A stretch of DNA of 64,000 nucleotides from Flavobacterium sp. N3904 (GCF_025947305.1 NZ_CP110009.1:1674001-1738000); one strand, 5' to 3'; shown: positions 45,611 through 55,342, numbered from the stretch's first letter. Program-made: numbers and translations. Notes: generated by a model from the sequence alone, not told the origin.

Positions 45611-46312
45611 ATGAGCACAGCGATAGTAAATACTTTATTGGAAAAAACGGCAGATTTCACGATTGAGGAAACTTTGGCTTTTTTGGCTAATGAACACAAA
45701 GGGAAAGTGGTTTTTTCAACTTCATTTGGCCAAGAAGATCAGGTTATAACTGCATTAATTGCTAAGGATGATTTGCCTATCAATATATTCACACTTGACA
45801 CGGGAAGATTATTTCAGGAAACGTATGATGTTTTTCATAGAACAATAAAAAAATACAAAGTTGCGATTCAGACGTATTTTCCTGAAGCTAGTGATGTAGA
45901 AAATTTGCTGAATAAAAAAGGACCAAACAGCTTTTACGAATCGGTGGAGAACAGAAAAGAATGTTGTTTTATTCGAAAAGTAGCGCCGTTGACAAAAGCT
46001 TTGAAAGGAAATGAAATTTGGATTACGGGTTTGCGTGCCGAACAATCCGAAAACAGAAATGATTTGGCAGCTTTTGAATACGATGCACATTTCAATATTA
46101 TAAAATTCAACCCATTGTTGAAATGGACTTTAGAAGACGTCCAAAAATACATTGATGATAATAATGTACCACAAAACGCTTTACACAAAAAAGGGTTTGT
46201 AAGCATTGGTTGTGCGCCTTGTACCAGAGCGATTGCCGAAGGAGAGGACATCAGAGCAGGAAGATGGTCGTGGGAATCCAGTCATAAAGAATGTGGATTG
46301 CACCAGAAGTAA
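45611..46312 (+). CDS. cysH: Assimilatory adenylyl-sulfate (APS) reductase
   Basis: Reduces activated sulfate to sulfite. The 233 residues have the PP-loop-like VVFSTSFGQEDQVI (about 33-46), LDTGRLFQETY, and the C-terminal ECGLH whose Cys228 takes part in catalysis. Cys118-Cys119 and Cys201-x-x-Cys204 form the CC...CxxC signature of enzymes that bind a [4Fe-4S] cluster and use APS, not PAPS. Consistent with this, no APS kinase (cysC) is present in the operon. First gene of the cysHDN-sulfite reductase unit. Confidence 0.93.
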   Translation: MSTAIVNTLLEKTADFTIEETLAFLANEHKGKVVFSTSFGQEDQVITALIAKDDLPINIFTLDTGRLFQETYDVFHRTIKKYKVAIQTYFPEASDVENLLNKKGPNSFYESVENRKECCFIRKVAPLTKALKGNEIWITGLRAEQSENRNDLAAFEYDAHFNIIKFNPLLKWTLEDVQKYIDDNNVPQNALHKKGFVSIGCAPCTRAIAEGEDIRAGRWSWESSHKECGLHQK

Positions 46313-46426
46313 GGTAAGAGATTAGAAAATAGAAGTTAGAAAAAAGAAAAAAATAATAATAGTTTGAAGATTTAATACAGGGGACAACCTTAAACTTTTA
46401 AACTTTAAACTTTTAAACTAAAAATA

Positions 46427-47326
46427 ATGAGTTCAGTTTTAAAAACAAATGCTTTAGAAAGCGAAGCAATTTACATATTCAGAGAAGTGATTTCTCAATT
46501 TGACAAACCCGTTTTGCTTTTCTCAGGCGGTAAAGATTCCATTACATTAGTGCGTTTGGCACAAAAAGCATTTTTCCCAGCGAAAATTCCTTTTCCATTA
46601 TTACATGTGGATACAGGCCACAACTTTCCGGAGACTATTGAATTTAGAGACCGATTGGTAGCTGAATTGGGATTGGAATTAATCGTTCGTAATGTGCAGG
46701 ATGCAATTGATGAGGGGAAAGTGGTTGAAGAGTCTGGTAAATATTCCAGCCGAAATAGCTTGCAAACCACTACATTATTAGATGCTATCGAAGAATTTAA
46801 ATTTGACGCTTGTATTGGTGGAGCGCGACGTGATGAGGAAAAAGCAAGAGCCAAAGAACGTATTTTTTCTGTTCGTGATGATTTTGGTCAATGGGATGAA
46901 AAAAACCAACGTCCCGAATTGTTTGACTTATTGAACGGAAAAATTGAAAATGGCCAAAACGTACGTGTTTTTCCAATTTCAAACTGGACAGAATTAGATG
47001 TTTGGAGTTATATCGAACAAGAGCAAATCGAAATTCCATCGATTTACTTTTCACACAAACGTAAAGTTTTTTTGAGAGACGGTTTAATTTGGTCGCACTC
47101 TCCTTTTGTGTACCAAGAAGAAGACGAACAAATCGAAGAACGAATTGTTCGCTTCAGAACCGTTGGAGATATGAGTTGTACTGCCGCAGTTGAATCGTAT
47201 GCCGCAACCATTCAGGAAGTAGTTGGGGAGATCCGTACTTCGACTATTTCTGAAAGAGGAGCCAGAATCGATGACAAACGTTCTGAAGCTGCTATGGAGA
47301 AAAGAAAACAACAAGGTTATTTTTAG
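46427..47326 (+). CDS. cysD: Sulfate adenylyltransferase subunit 2
   Basis: The catalytic small subunit of ATP sulfurylase. In 299 residues: LFSGGKDSITLVRLAQKAF (PP-loop, about 26-44), LLHVDTGHNFPETIEFRD (about 51-68), GGARRDEEKARAKERIFS and the C-terminal RGARIDDKRSEAAMEKRKQQGYF. Works with the GTPase CysN. Separated from cysH and cysN by about 110-nt spacers rich in TTTAAAC units. Confidence 0.97.
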   Translation: MSSVLKTNALESEAIYIFREVISQFDKPVLLFSGGKDSITLVRLAQKAFFPAKIPFPLLHVDTGHNFPETIEFRDRLVAELGLELIVRNVQDAIDEGKVVEESGKYSSRNSLQTTTLLDAIEEFKFDACIGGARRDEEKARAKERIFSVRDDFGQWDEKNQRPELFDLLNGKIENGQNVRVFPISNWTELDVWSYIEQEQIEIPSIYFSHKRKVFLRDGLIWSHSPFVYQEEDEQIEERIVRFRTVGDMSCTAAVESYAATIQEVVGEIRTSTISERGARIDDKRSEAAMEKRKQQGYF

Positions 47327-47436
47327 AATTTAATTTTTAGAAATTTATAAAGTAAGTATAAAAACATAAGAAGTTTATAAGCGAAGTTTTCAAAACGTGA
47401 AACGGTAAACTTTTAAACTTTAAACAAAAAATAAGG

Positions 47437-48681
47437 ATGGAAGTTTTAAAAATAGCAACAGCAGGAAGTGTAGATGACGGAAAGAGTACTTTAATAGGGA
47501 GATTATTATACGATACACAATCGTTAACTACTGATAAATTAGAAGCAATAGAAAAAAGCAGTAAGCAAAAAGGATATGATTATCTAGATTTTTCTTTGGC
47601 TACCGATGGTTTGGTTGCAGAGAGAGAACAAGGAATTACGATAGATGTAGCACATATTTATTTTTCGACAGCGAAAAAAAGTTACATAATTGCCGATACT
47701 CCAGGTCACGTAGAATATACACGTAACATGGTTACCGGAGCTTCGACTTCACAAGTGTCCATCATTTTAATCGATGCCCGTAAAGGCGTGATTGAGCAAA
47801 CATACCGTCACTTTTTCATCAATAATTTATTGAGAGTAAAAGACGTGATTGTTGCGGTAAACAAAATGGATTTGGTTGATTATTCGGAAGAAGTGTACAA
47901 CAAAATCAAAGCCGATTTCCAAGCATTAAATGCAAAAAGCGCCTACAAGGAACAAAACGTAAGTTACATTCCATTGAGTGCTTTGACAGGAGATAATGTG
48001 GTAGAAACATTAGGAAAAATGCCTTGGTATACTGGACAAACTATCCTGCAACATTTGGAAAATTTAGAAGCAAAAGATGTTTACGATAATGGACAAGCAC
48101 GTTTTCCGGTTCAAACAGTTATTCGTCCAAAAACGGAAGAATATCACGATTTTAGAGGTTATGCCGGAAAACTATACGGTAACAATATCAAAGTAGGAGA
48201 TGCGGTAACGGTTCTTCCTTCTTTGACAGAATCTACAGTGACCAATATTCACTTTTTCGATAAACAATTTGATGAGGCGAGCGTTGGTTCTTCCATAACA
48301 ATCGAATTAGAAAATGATATCAATGTAACGAGAGGTGATATGATTGTAAAATCAAATGAGCTTCCTAGAATTGAAAAAGACATCACAACAACGGTTTGTT
48401 GGATGGACAGCAAAAAATTAGTGGCAGGCGCAAAATATTTTGTGCAGCACAACACTAACAGAGTTTTGGCAAAAATTGATAGTGTGAAAAACGTAATCGC
48501 TACCGATTATTCTGGAGTAACACCAGCAACTCAATTGGCCATTAATGAGATCGGAGAGGTAACCATTAAATTGAGCAAAGCCATTTATTTTGATGCTTAC
48601 AATGACAACAAATCTAACGGAGCTTTCATTTTGATAGATTCAGCAACCAACACAACAGCAGGTGTTGGATTTATAAAATAG
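47437..48681 (+). CDS. cysN: Sulfate adenylyltransferase subunit 1 (GTPase)
   Basis: A 414-residue EF-Tu-like GTPase that powers APS synthesis. G motifs: GSVDDGKST (about 10-18), EREQGITIDVA, DTPGHVEYTRN (about 88-98) and VNKMD (about 144-148). No C-terminal APS kinase domain is fused, unlike CysNC, which agrees with the use of APS directly by CysH. Confidence 0.97.
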   Translation: MEVLKIATAGSVDDGKSTLIGRLLYDTQSLTTDKLEAIEKSSKQKGYDYLDFSLATDGLVAEREQGITIDVAHIYFSTAKKSYIIADTPGHVEYTRNMVTGASTSQVSIILIDARKGVIEQTYRHFFINNLLRVKDVIVAVNKMDLVDYSEEVYNKIKADFQALNAKSAYKEQNVSYIPLSALTGDNVVETLGKMPWYTGQTILQHLENLEAKDVYDNGQARFPVQTVIRPKTEEYHDFRGYAGKLYGNNIKVGDAVTVLPSLTESTVTNIHFFDKQFDEASVGSSITIELENDINVTRGDMIVKSNELPRIEKDITTTVCWMDSKKLVAGAKYFVQHNTNRVLAKIDSVKNVIATDYSGVTPATQLAINEIGEVTIKLSKAIYFDAYNDNKSNGAFILIDSATNTTAGVGFIK

Positions 48682-48769
48682 TTTTTAGTTTTTGCTAAAG
48701 AATTAAAGGAATTAAAAAGATATCGATTAACAGCTAAGAGCCAGTGCTAGTAGCCTAAAACCATACAAA

Positions 48770-50860
48770 ATGCAAAGTTTTAGAACCGAAATAGAAGACC
48801 CGATTGTTCAAAAAGACATTATCGATTTAGAAAGAAAAATTGCTTTATTCCGTGATGGAAAAATCGATGACGAACGTTTTCGCAGTCTTCGTCTAGCAAG
48901 AGGAATATACGGTCAGCGTCAGGAAGGCGTGCAAATGATTCGCATCAAATTGCCTTATGGAAAAGTGACAAGCGAACAATTGCACCGTATTTGTAAAGTT
49001 TCGGATGAATATTCAACTGGACGCTTGCACATTACAACGCGCCAGGATATTCAAATTCACTATGTAAGTTTGGATAGAACTCCTGAACTTTGGGCTGAGT
49101 TAGAAAAAGACGATGTTACTTTGAGAGAAGCTTGTGGGAACACCGTAAGAAATATTACGGCAAGTGAAACGGCCGGAATCGATGTTGATGAGCCTTTTGA
49201 CGTATCGCCTTATGCGCATGCTTTGTTTCAATTTTTGTTGAGAAACCCAGTTTGTCAGGAAATGGGACGTAAATTCAAAATGGCATTTTCTTCTTCGGAT
49301 AAAGATACCGCTTTGAGTTATTTACATGATTTAGGATTTATTCCAAAAGTGGTAAACGGAGAAAAAGGATTCAAAGTAATGCTTGGAGGAGGTTTAGGAT
49401 CTCAACCACATCATGCCGAATTATTGTCTGAATTTATTCCAGTAAATCAAATTATACCAACAACTGAGGGGATTCTTAGAGTGTTTGACCGTCATGGAGA
49501 AAGAACCAAACGATTGAAAGCACGATTGAAATTTTTAGTAAAAGAGTTAGGTAGAGACGAGTTTTTAAGATTGGTAGAGGAAGAGAAAAAAGCCTTGTCT
49601 TGCCAAACTTTTGAAATCGATACCACTGCATTTGAAGGAGCTATTCCAGCACCTTTGTTGGCAGCACCAAAAGTTGTTATTGAAGACACTGCAGCTTTTG
49701 AAGCTTGGAAAAAATCAAATGTATTTGCTCAAAAACAAGCTGGATATGTAGCGATCGGAATCAAAGTGGTTTTGGGTGATTTTTATACAGACAAAGCGAG
49801 ACTATTAGCTGATTTAATCAAAAATTATGCTACGAATGAATTGCGTTTTTCATTAAGACAAAATATAGTTCTTCGTCATATTAGGGAAGAAGATTTGCCA
49901 TTTTTCTATCAAGAATTAGCCAAACTGGATTTTGTAACTTTAGGATACGATACTATTGGTGATATTACAGCTTGTCCTGGTACTGATACCTGTAATCTTG
50001 GAATTGCAAGCAGTACTGGAATTGCAGTAGAGCTAGAAAGAGTTTTGGCAACAGAATATCCACAATACAGCAACAATCAAGGAATCACTATCAAAATTAG
50101 TGGGTGTATGAATGCTTGCGGACAACACAATATGGCCGAAATTGGTTTTCAAGGGATGTCCATCAATTCCGGAAAATTGGTAGCTCCAGCACTTCAAGTA
50201 TTGTTGGGTGGTGGAAATTTAGGAAATGGTCAAGGTCGTTTTTCAGATAAAGTTATAAAAATTCCTAGCCGAAGAGGACCAGAAGCTTTGCGTTCTATTC
50301 TAAATGATTTTGAAGCAAACGCAAACGGATTATCCTTTTTGAATTACTATGATGCCAAAGGAGAGAAATATTTTTTCGAATTATTGAAACCGCTTTCGGA
50401 TATTACGAATTTAACAGAAGCCGATTTTGTAGATTGGGGAAATGCAGACAACTACGTAAAAGCAATTGGAGTTGGAGAATGTGCTGGTGTTGTTATTGAT
50501 TTAGTTGCTACTTTAATCTTTGAAGCAAAAGATAAACTAACATTTGCTAAGGAAGCTTTTGATGACAAAAAATGGTCAGATGCTATTTATTTGGCTTATG
50601 CAGGATTTGTAAATGGAGCCAAAGCATTATTATTGGCCGAAAACGAAAAAACAAACCACCACGCAGGAATAATCGATTTGTTTGATACGGTTTTTATAGA
50701 AAGCAAAAAAATTGAGTTGGATTCAAGCTTTAAAGATTTGGTTTATCAAATCAAATCAAATGAACCATCTGAAGCCTTTGCACTAAAATACATTCAAGAA
50801 GGAGTTGTCTTTTTTGATAAAATAGAAACATACAGAGCCAAAGATTTAGCCGATGCTTAA
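48770..50860 (+). CDS. Sulfite/nitrite reductase-family hemoprotein with C-terminal HEPN-like domain
   Basis: Residues 1 to about 560 form a siroheme reductase: RLHITTRQDIQIHYV, RNITASETAGI, and the four cluster cysteines in TACPGTDTCNLG (about 402-413) and GCMNACGQHN (about 444-453). In this operon it must reduce sulfite to sulfide. The last 130 residues (about 565-696, DLVATLIFEAKDKLTFAKEAF, DAIYLAYAGFVNGAKALLLAEN) are all-helical and resemble a HEPN domain. The frame overlaps cobA by 8 nt. Electrons may come from ferredoxin through the reductase at 52303. Confidence 0.88.
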   Translation: MQSFRTEIEDPIVQKDIIDLERKIALFRDGKIDDERFRSLRLARGIYGQRQEGVQMIRIKLPYGKVTSEQLHRICKVSDEYSTGRLHITTRQDIQIHYVSLDRTPELWAELEKDDVTLREACGNTVRNITASETAGIDVDEPFDVSPYAHALFQFLLRNPVCQEMGRKFKMAFSSSDKDTALSYLHDLGFIPKVVNGEKGFKVMLGGGLGSQPHHAELLSEFIPVNQIIPTTEGILRVFDRHGERTKRLKARLKFLVKELGRDEFLRLVEEEKKALSCQTFEIDTTAFEGAIPAPLLAAPKVVIEDTAAFEAWKKSNVFAQKQAGYVAIGIKVVLGDFYTDKARLLADLIKNYATNELRFSLRQNIVLRHIREEDLPFFYQELAKLDFVTLGYDTIGDITACPGTDTCNLGIASSTGIAVELERVLATEYPQYSNNQGITIKISGCMNACGQHNMAEIGFQGMSINSGKLVAPALQVLLGGGNLGNGQGRFSDKVIKIPSRRGPEALRSILNDFEANANGLSFLNYYDAKGEKYFFELLKPLSDITNLTEADFVDWGNADNYVKAIGVGECAGVVIDLVATLIFEAKDKLTFAKEAFDDKKWSDAIYLAYAGFVNGAKALLLAENEKTNHHAGIIDLFDTVFIESKKIELDSSFKDLVYQIKSNEPSEAFALKYIQEGVVFFDKIETYRAKDLADA

Positions 50861-51629
50861 TACAATTCAACCCAAAGTAACTTTAGTAGGTGCAGGTCCT
50901 GGCGACCCAGACTTGCTTACTCTAAAAGGTGTAAAAGCACTTGCTGAAGCGAATGTGGTTTTGTATGATGCCTTGGCCAATGAAGAAATAATGAATCACG
51001 CTCCTCAAAATTCCATAAAAATATTTGTGGGGAAAAGAATTGGTTGTCACGAATATTCGCAAGATCAAATCAACCAATTGATTGTTGATAATGCGCTTAC
51101 TTACGGGCACGTGGTTCGGTTAAAAGGTGGAGATCCATTTATCTTTGGAAGAGGAAGCGAAGAAATTGAATTCGCAGAAAGTTTTGGAATCCCTACCTTT
51201 GTAGTTCCGGGAATTTCATCGGCAATTGCAGTTCCTGCTTATCAGGGAATTTCATTGACCAAAAGAGGAACTTCCGAAAGTTTTTGGGTAATCACAGGAA
51301 CTACTTCCAACAGAAATTTGTCTAGTGATATCGCTCTTGCAGCAAAATCATCAGCAACTGTTGTGATTTTGATGGGAATGAGTAAACTATCACAAATTGT
51401 TAGTTTATTTCAAAAAGAATCAAAAGGAGAAACTCCCGTTGCGATTATTCAAAACGGAACAACACCAAATGAAAAAATAGGTGTAGGAACAATTGATACC
51501 ATTCAAGAAGTGGTTGCCGAAAAGAATTTAAGTTTGCCAGCAATTATCGTAATTGGAGAAGTGGTCAAAGAAAGCAATAAATTAAAAGGGTTTTACGAAG
51601 AATTTGTAGCTGCTGAAATAAAATCATAA
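50853..51629 (+). CDS. cobA: Uroporphyrinogen-III C-methyltransferase
   Basis: Converts uroporphyrinogen III to precorrin-2, the first step to siroheme. In 258 residues: VTLVGAGPGDPDLLTLKGVKAL (about 9-30), VRLKGGDPFIFGRGSEE (about 89-105) and VVPGISSAIAVPAYQGISLTKRG (about 115-137), the SUMT signature. It overlaps the sulfite reductase gene and the next siroheme gene, so the cofactor is made along with the enzyme that needs it. Confidence 0.96.
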   Translation: MLNTIQPKVTLVGAGPGDPDLLTLKGVKALAEANVVLYDALANEEIMNHAPQNSIKIFVGKRIGCHEYSQDQINQLIVDNALTYGHVVRLKGGDPFIFGRGSEEIEFAESFGIPTFVVPGISSAIAVPAYQGISLTKRGTSESFWVITGTTSNRNLSSDIALAAKSSATVVILMGMSKLSQIVSLFQKESKGETPVAIIQNGTTPNEKIGVGTIDTIQEVVAEKNLSLPAIIVIGEVVKESNKLKGFYEEFVAAEIKS

Positions 51630-52207
51630 TGGAAAGAAACGAATTATATCCTATTTTTTTAAAACTGAACAACCTCAATGTACTTATTGTGGGTGGGGGA
51701 AATGTAGGGTTAGAAAAGTTATCTTTTATGTTGAAATCCAGTCCCAATGCCAATGTTGAAGTGGTAGCGCCAAAGTTCTTACCGGAGTTGGAAGCTTTAG
51801 TCGAAAAACATCCTTCTGTAAAGTTGACCCAAGCGAAGTTTAAGAAAAAAATGCTCAAGAAACGTAACATGGTCATTGCCTGTACGGATGATTTGAAAGT
51901 AAACAAGCGAGTATATGATTTGTCCCGAAAAAGATATCTCATCTGCAATATTGCCGACACTCCAGATTTATGTGATTATTATTTGGGTGGTATTGTAACC
52001 AAAGGAAACGTAAAAATTGCCATTTCGACCAATGGAAAATCACCAACAACGGCCAAAAGATTGCGCCAGTTTTTTGAAGAAGTAATTCCGGAAGACATCA
52101 ATAAAATGGTAGAAAACCTCAATGAATATCGTAAAACACTGAAAGGTGATTTCGAAGAAAAAGTTCAAAAGATGAACGAAATCACAGAGTCATTGAAAAA
52201 AGAATAA
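51629..52207 (+). CDS. Precorrin-2 dehydrogenase / sirohydrochlorin ferrochelatase (Met8 or CysG N-terminal type)
   Basis: A 192-residue protein with NAD-binding LNVLIVGGGNVGLEKLSFM (about 13-31) and the Met8/CysG-N region CNIADTPDLCDYYLGGIVTKGNVKIAISTNGKSP (about 108-141). It finishes siroheme by oxidation and iron insertion. Its ATG shares one base with the cobA stop codon. Splitting SUMT and the dehydrogenase into two genes corresponds to CobA plus CysG-N, fused in E. coli CysG. Confidence 0.93.
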   Translation: MERNELYPIFLKLNNLNVLIVGGGNVGLEKLSFMLKSSPNANVEVVAPKFLPELEALVEKHPSVKLTQAKFKKKMLKKRNMVIACTDDLKVNKRVYDLSRKRYLICNIADTPDLCDYYLGGIVTKGNVKIAISTNGKSPTTAKRLRQFFEEVIPEDINKMVENLNEYRKTLKGDFEEKVQKMNEITESLKKE

Positions 52208-52302
52208 GTAGATTTAATAGACAAAAAAAGAATAAATAAAAACAGAACTCAACCCAATATCTTCTTTCTTAGAGGGGTTGGAGGGAGAAAAATTTAAACA
52301 CG

Positions 52303-53355
52303 ATGATTAAAACAGACATACTTATTATTGGAGCAGGACCAACAGGTCTATTCGCCGTTTTTGAAGCAGGATTATTAAAATTAAAATGTCATATTCTGGA
52401 TGCTTTGCCACAACCAGGGGGGCAATTGTCAGAGTTGTATCCAAAGAAACCGATCTATGATATTCCGGGATTTCCAGAAGTATTGGCTGGTGATTTGGTG
52501 GATAATTTAATGGAACAAATCAAGCAATTCGAACCAGGATTTACTCTGGGAGAACGTGCAGAAACGATTGATAAGCTAGAAGACGGAAGTTTTATTGTAA
52601 CATCTAATAAAGGAAAAAAATTCCATGCTTCGGTAGTAGCCATTGCGGGTGGTTTAGGAAGTTTTGAACCAAGAAAGCCTTTAATTGAAGATATTGCATT
52701 TTATGAAGATAAGGGAATCAAATATTTTATCAAAAATCCAGAGAAATTTAGAGACAAAAGGGTCGTAATATCCGGAGGTGGAGACTCCGCTTTGGACTGG
52801 AGTATTTTCTTGTCGAATGTGGCTTCAGAGGTAACTTTGATTCACCGCAGAAACGAGTTTAGAGGAGCTTTAGATTCTGTAGAAAAAGTACAGGAATTAA
52901 AAAATGCCGGAAAAATTAAAATGATTACGCCAGGTGAAGTTATCGGTTTAAACGGAGCAGAACATTTAGAGTCTGTTGATGTAGATATTGACGGAGCGCA
53001 CAGAAACATACCAACAGATTATTTCATTCCGCTTTTCGGTCTTACACCAAAATTAGGTCCTATCGCCGATTGGGGATTGGAAATCGAAAAAAATGCAATC
53101 AAAGTGAACAACGCTTTAGATTATCAAACAAATATCCCTGGAATTTTCGCCATCGGTGACGTAAATACTTATCCGGGAAAACTAAAATTGATTCTTTGCG
53201 GATTCCACGAAGCCACATTAATGTGTCAAGCGGCTTACCAAATTATCAATCCAGGTAAAAAATATGTAATGAAATACACTACCGTTTCGGGAGTTGACGG
53301 ATTCGATGGTACTCGTAAAGAAGCGCCAAAAGCAGTGGTGAAAGCTATTGTGTAG
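52303..53355 (+). CDS. Ferredoxin-NADP reductase, thioredoxin-reductase-like
   Basis: A 350-residue flavoprotein: FAD-binding ILIIGAGPTGLFAVFEAGLL (about 5-24), PQPGGQLSELYP, NADPH-binding VVISGGGDSALDWSIFL (about 150-166) and GIFAIGDVNTYPGKLKLI near the C-terminus. The redox-active CxxC of thioredoxin reductase is missing, which marks the FNR-type group. As last gene of the cys run it probably supplies reduced ferredoxin to the sulfite reductase and to CysH. Confidence 0.9.
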   Translation: MIKTDILIIGAGPTGLFAVFEAGLLKLKCHILDALPQPGGQLSELYPKKPIYDIPGFPEVLAGDLVDNLMEQIKQFEPGFTLGERAETIDKLEDGSFIVTSNKGKKFHASVVAIAGGLGSFEPRKPLIEDIAFYEDKGIKYFIKNPEKFRDKRVVISGGGDSALDWSIFLSNVASEVTLIHRRNEFRGALDSVEKVQELKNAGKIKMITPGEVIGLNGAEHLESVDVDIDGAHRNIPTDYFIPLFGLTPKLGPIADWGLEIEKNAIKVNNALDYQTNIPGIFAIGDVNTYPGKLKLILCGFHEATLMCQAAYQIINPGKKYVMKYTTVSGVDGFDGTRKEAPKAVVKAIV

Positions 53356-53361
53356 TTTCGT

Positions 53362-53475
53362 TTAATAAGTTTAAAAGTTTAAATTGTTTAAAAGTTTAGG
53401 TGTTGCGTCTGTTCGGCGACAATCTTAAACAACTTTAAGCAATTTAAACTTTTAAACAATTTAAACTTTTAAAAA
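53362..53475. repeat. TTTAAAC-type intergenic inverted repeat
   Basis: Left arm of AAGTTTAAAAGTTTAAATTG and GTTTAAAAGTTTAGG, centre GCGTCTGTTCGGCGAC, right arm of CTTAAACAACTTTAAGC, AATTTAAACTTTTAAAC and a second AATTTAAACTTTTAAA. It may act as a terminator or mRNA stabiliser for the cys operon. Confidence 0.65.
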
Positions 53476-53479
53476 AAAC

Positions 53480-53510
53480 TTGCAATTGTTGGCGCTATGT
53501 CGTTTCTTTG
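53480..53510 (+). promoter_or_regulatory. Promoter of the metH SAM riboswitch transcript
   Basis: TTG (53480-53482), 20 nt, TTTCTTTGC (53503-53511), one mismatch to TAnnTTTG. It places the start about 15-20 nt before the P1 stem. Confidence 0.5.
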
Positions 53511-53533
53511 CACTGTTCCTATTTTTATTGAAA

Positions 53534-53637
53534 GTTATCACGAAAGGCGGAGGGAAAAGACCCGATGAAACCTTAGCAACCCTTTACTTTTTTAAAGAAG
53601 GTGCTACATTCTACCACGCATTGCGCGGATAGATAAC
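53534..53637 (+). ncRNA. SAM-I (S-box) riboswitch upstream of metH
   Basis: Core AAGGCGGAGGGAAAAGACCC, then GATGAAACC, TTAGCAACCC, GAAGGTGCTACATTC, CCACGCATTGCGCGG and GATAAC. P1 is GTTATC (53534-53539) with GATAAC (53632-53637). It is a close relative of the one at 37012. A GAATAC/GTATTC hairpin follows (53642-53659), but no strong U-tract is visible. Confidence 0.94.
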
Positions 53638-53730
53638 ACAAGAATACATCCCCGTATTCCTCAAACCTTTTCCTGACAACATATCGATATTTTTTTTAGA
53701 GCGAATTATTGGCGCATTTTTTGCAGTCAA

Positions 53731-53808
53731 CGTTCCCGCTTTCCGTTGCAATCTTTTTTGTTTTTAAAGAAAAAACAAAAAAGGATTTTCATTGCAATCG
53801 GGGCTAAA
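53731..53808 (-). repeat. Dispersed hairpin repeat, copy D (diverged)
   Basis: Reads CGTTCCCGCTTTCCGTTGC, then AATC, an inner stem TTTTTTG/CAAAAAA, then GGATTTTCATTGCAATCGG and GGGCTAAA. The TTCCCGC, ATC, GGAT and GGGCTAAA landmarks match the reverse complement of copy A in the same order. Confidence 0.6.
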
Positions 53809-53882
53809 GAGCCGAAAATAGTGATTTTTTGGAAATAATAATCAGCTTAGCGCCTTTGTGCCTTTGCGAGAAATAAAAAAAT

Positions 53883-54884
53883 ATGTCAACAATTCAAGAA
53901 GAAATAAAAAAGAGAATACTCGTGCTCGATGGAGCAATGGGGACAATGCTGCAACGTTATAATTTCTCCGAAGAAGATTTTCGTGGCGAACGATTCAAAG
54001 ATTTCCCGCATCCGCTAAAGGGGAACAATGATTTATTGTCTCTCACGCAACCACAGGCCATAAAAGCCGTGCACGCCGCCTATTTTGAGGCAGGAGCTGA
54101 TATTGTGGAAACCAATACTTTCTCAGGAACCACTATAGGAATGGCGGATTATCACTTGGAGGATTTAGTTTATGAATTGAATTACGAATCGGCCAAACTA
54201 GCCCGTGAAGTAGCCGATGAATTCACAGCCAAAAATCCAAACCAGCCTCGCTTTGTTGCCGGTTCAATTGGACCGACAAACCGTACGGCAAGTATGTCAC
54301 CGGACGTAAACGACCCGGGATACAGAGCCGTAACTTTTGATGATTTACGTACCGCCTACAAACAACAAGTCGAAGCCTTAATGGACGGCGGGTGCGACTT
54401 GCTTTTGGTAGAAACAATTTTTGATACGCTAAATGCCAAAGCGGCACTTTTCGCCATCGAACAAGTAAAAGAAGAACGCAATATTGATATTCCAATTATG
54501 GTTTCGGGAACTATTACCGATGCTTCGGGAAGAACACTTTCTGGGCAAACGGTTGAAGCCTTTTTGGTTTCAGTATCGCATATTCCGTTGTTGAGCGTAG
54601 GATTCAATTGTGCCCTTGGTGCCGATTTATTGAAACCGTATTTGCAAACTTTGTCGCATAACACTTCTTTCAACGTGTCGGCGCATCCAAATGCTGGATT
54701 GCCAAACGCTTTTGGGGAATACGATGAAACACCGGAAGAAATGCAAGCCCAAATTAAAAGTTATTTAGACGATAATTTAATAAACATAATAGGCGGTTGT
54801 TGCGGAACAACTCCAAACCATATTAAATTGATTGCTGATATTGCCAAGGATTACAAGCCTAGAGTTTCGACTGCGGTGATGTAA
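53883..54884 (+). CDS. metH: Methionine synthase, homocysteine-binding part (split MetH, N-terminal module)
   Basis: A 333-residue zinc methyltransferase module that binds homocysteine. It contains [16 protein letters not shown] (about 13-28), [16 protein letters not shown] (about 69-84), the first zinc cysteine in GFNCALG (about 240-246) and the pair in GGCCGTT (about 306-312). It corresponds to the first third of E. coli MetH; the rest is encoded at 55653-58334. The first module is under the SAM riboswitch. Confidence 0.94.
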   Translation: MSTIQEEIKKRILVLDGAMGTMLQRYNFSEEDFRGERFKDFPHPLKGNNDLLSLTQPQAIKAVHAAYFEAGADIVETNTFSGTTIGMADYHLEDLVYELNYESAKLAREVADEFTAKNPNQPRFVAGSIGPTNRTASMSPDVNDPGYRAVTFDDLRTAYKQQVEALMDGGCDLLLVETIFDTLNAKAALFAIEQVKEERNIDIPIMVSGTITDASGRTLSGQTVEAFLVSVSHIPLLSVGFNCALGADLLKPYLQTLSHNTSFNVSAHPNAGLPNAFGEYDETPEEMQAQIKSYLDDNLINIIGGCCGTTPNHIKLIADIAKDYKPRVSTAVM

Positions 54885-54952
54885 ATTGATAAAATTGTAA
54901 TAGTTCCAAGATGAAATTTGAGTTTAGTGATAAATAAATTTTTTTAAAACCA

Positions 54953-55342
54953 ATGTATTATTTTGTTTTAATAACGATAGTTCTTTTGACGAACTATTTT
55001 ATATATAAAATATTAAAGAAAAAGGATGGTTTAATTGAATTACTAGGATATTGCATCTTTATTTTTTTTGGTATTATATTAATAACAAAAATTTATGATT
55101 TTACTATTCATATAGCTAGTATGCCTAAAAGTCAAAGCATTTTTATTTTTTTAAGTTTTAGTTGGGGCATATCTATAATGAATTTAATAAAAAAATATAA
55201 TAACAGGAGAGTTGACATTTATAAGCAACTTAATTTGGTAGAATATTTTGGGGAAATTACATTTCTGAAATTTTTTTCTATACTTATAACTGTTTTTCAG
55301 ATATATTTAATTTTTTCAAAAATAGTTTATGAACTAAATTAA
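54953..55342 (+). CDS. Hypothetical membrane protein inserted between the metH halves
   Basis: A 129-residue protein that I do not recognise, with about four hydrophobic segments (about 2-19, 28-50, 62-78 and 103-124) and the basic loop KKYNNRRVDIYKQ. It is very rich in Ile, Leu, Phe and Lys, and its DNA is visibly more AT-rich than the metH genes on either side, which may reflect recent arrival or simply its hydrophobicity. It starts 68 nt after the first metH module and reads in the same direction. Confidence 0.5.
   Translation: MYYFVLITIVLLTNYFIYKILKKKDGLIELLGYCIFIFFGIILITKIYDFTIHIASMPKSQSIFIFLSFSWGISIMNLIKKYNNRRVDIYKQLNLVEYFGEITFLKFFSILITVFQIYLIFSKIVYELN

Larger units (their letters stand above)
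53356..53882. other. Intergenic region before metH
   Basis: Holds, in order, a TTTAAAC-rich inverted repeat (53362-53475), a promoter, a SAM-I riboswitch (53534-53637), a diverged dispersed hairpin repeat (53731-53808) and a spacer ending GCGCCTTTGTGCCTTTGCG before the metH start. No open frame. Confidence 0.8.
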
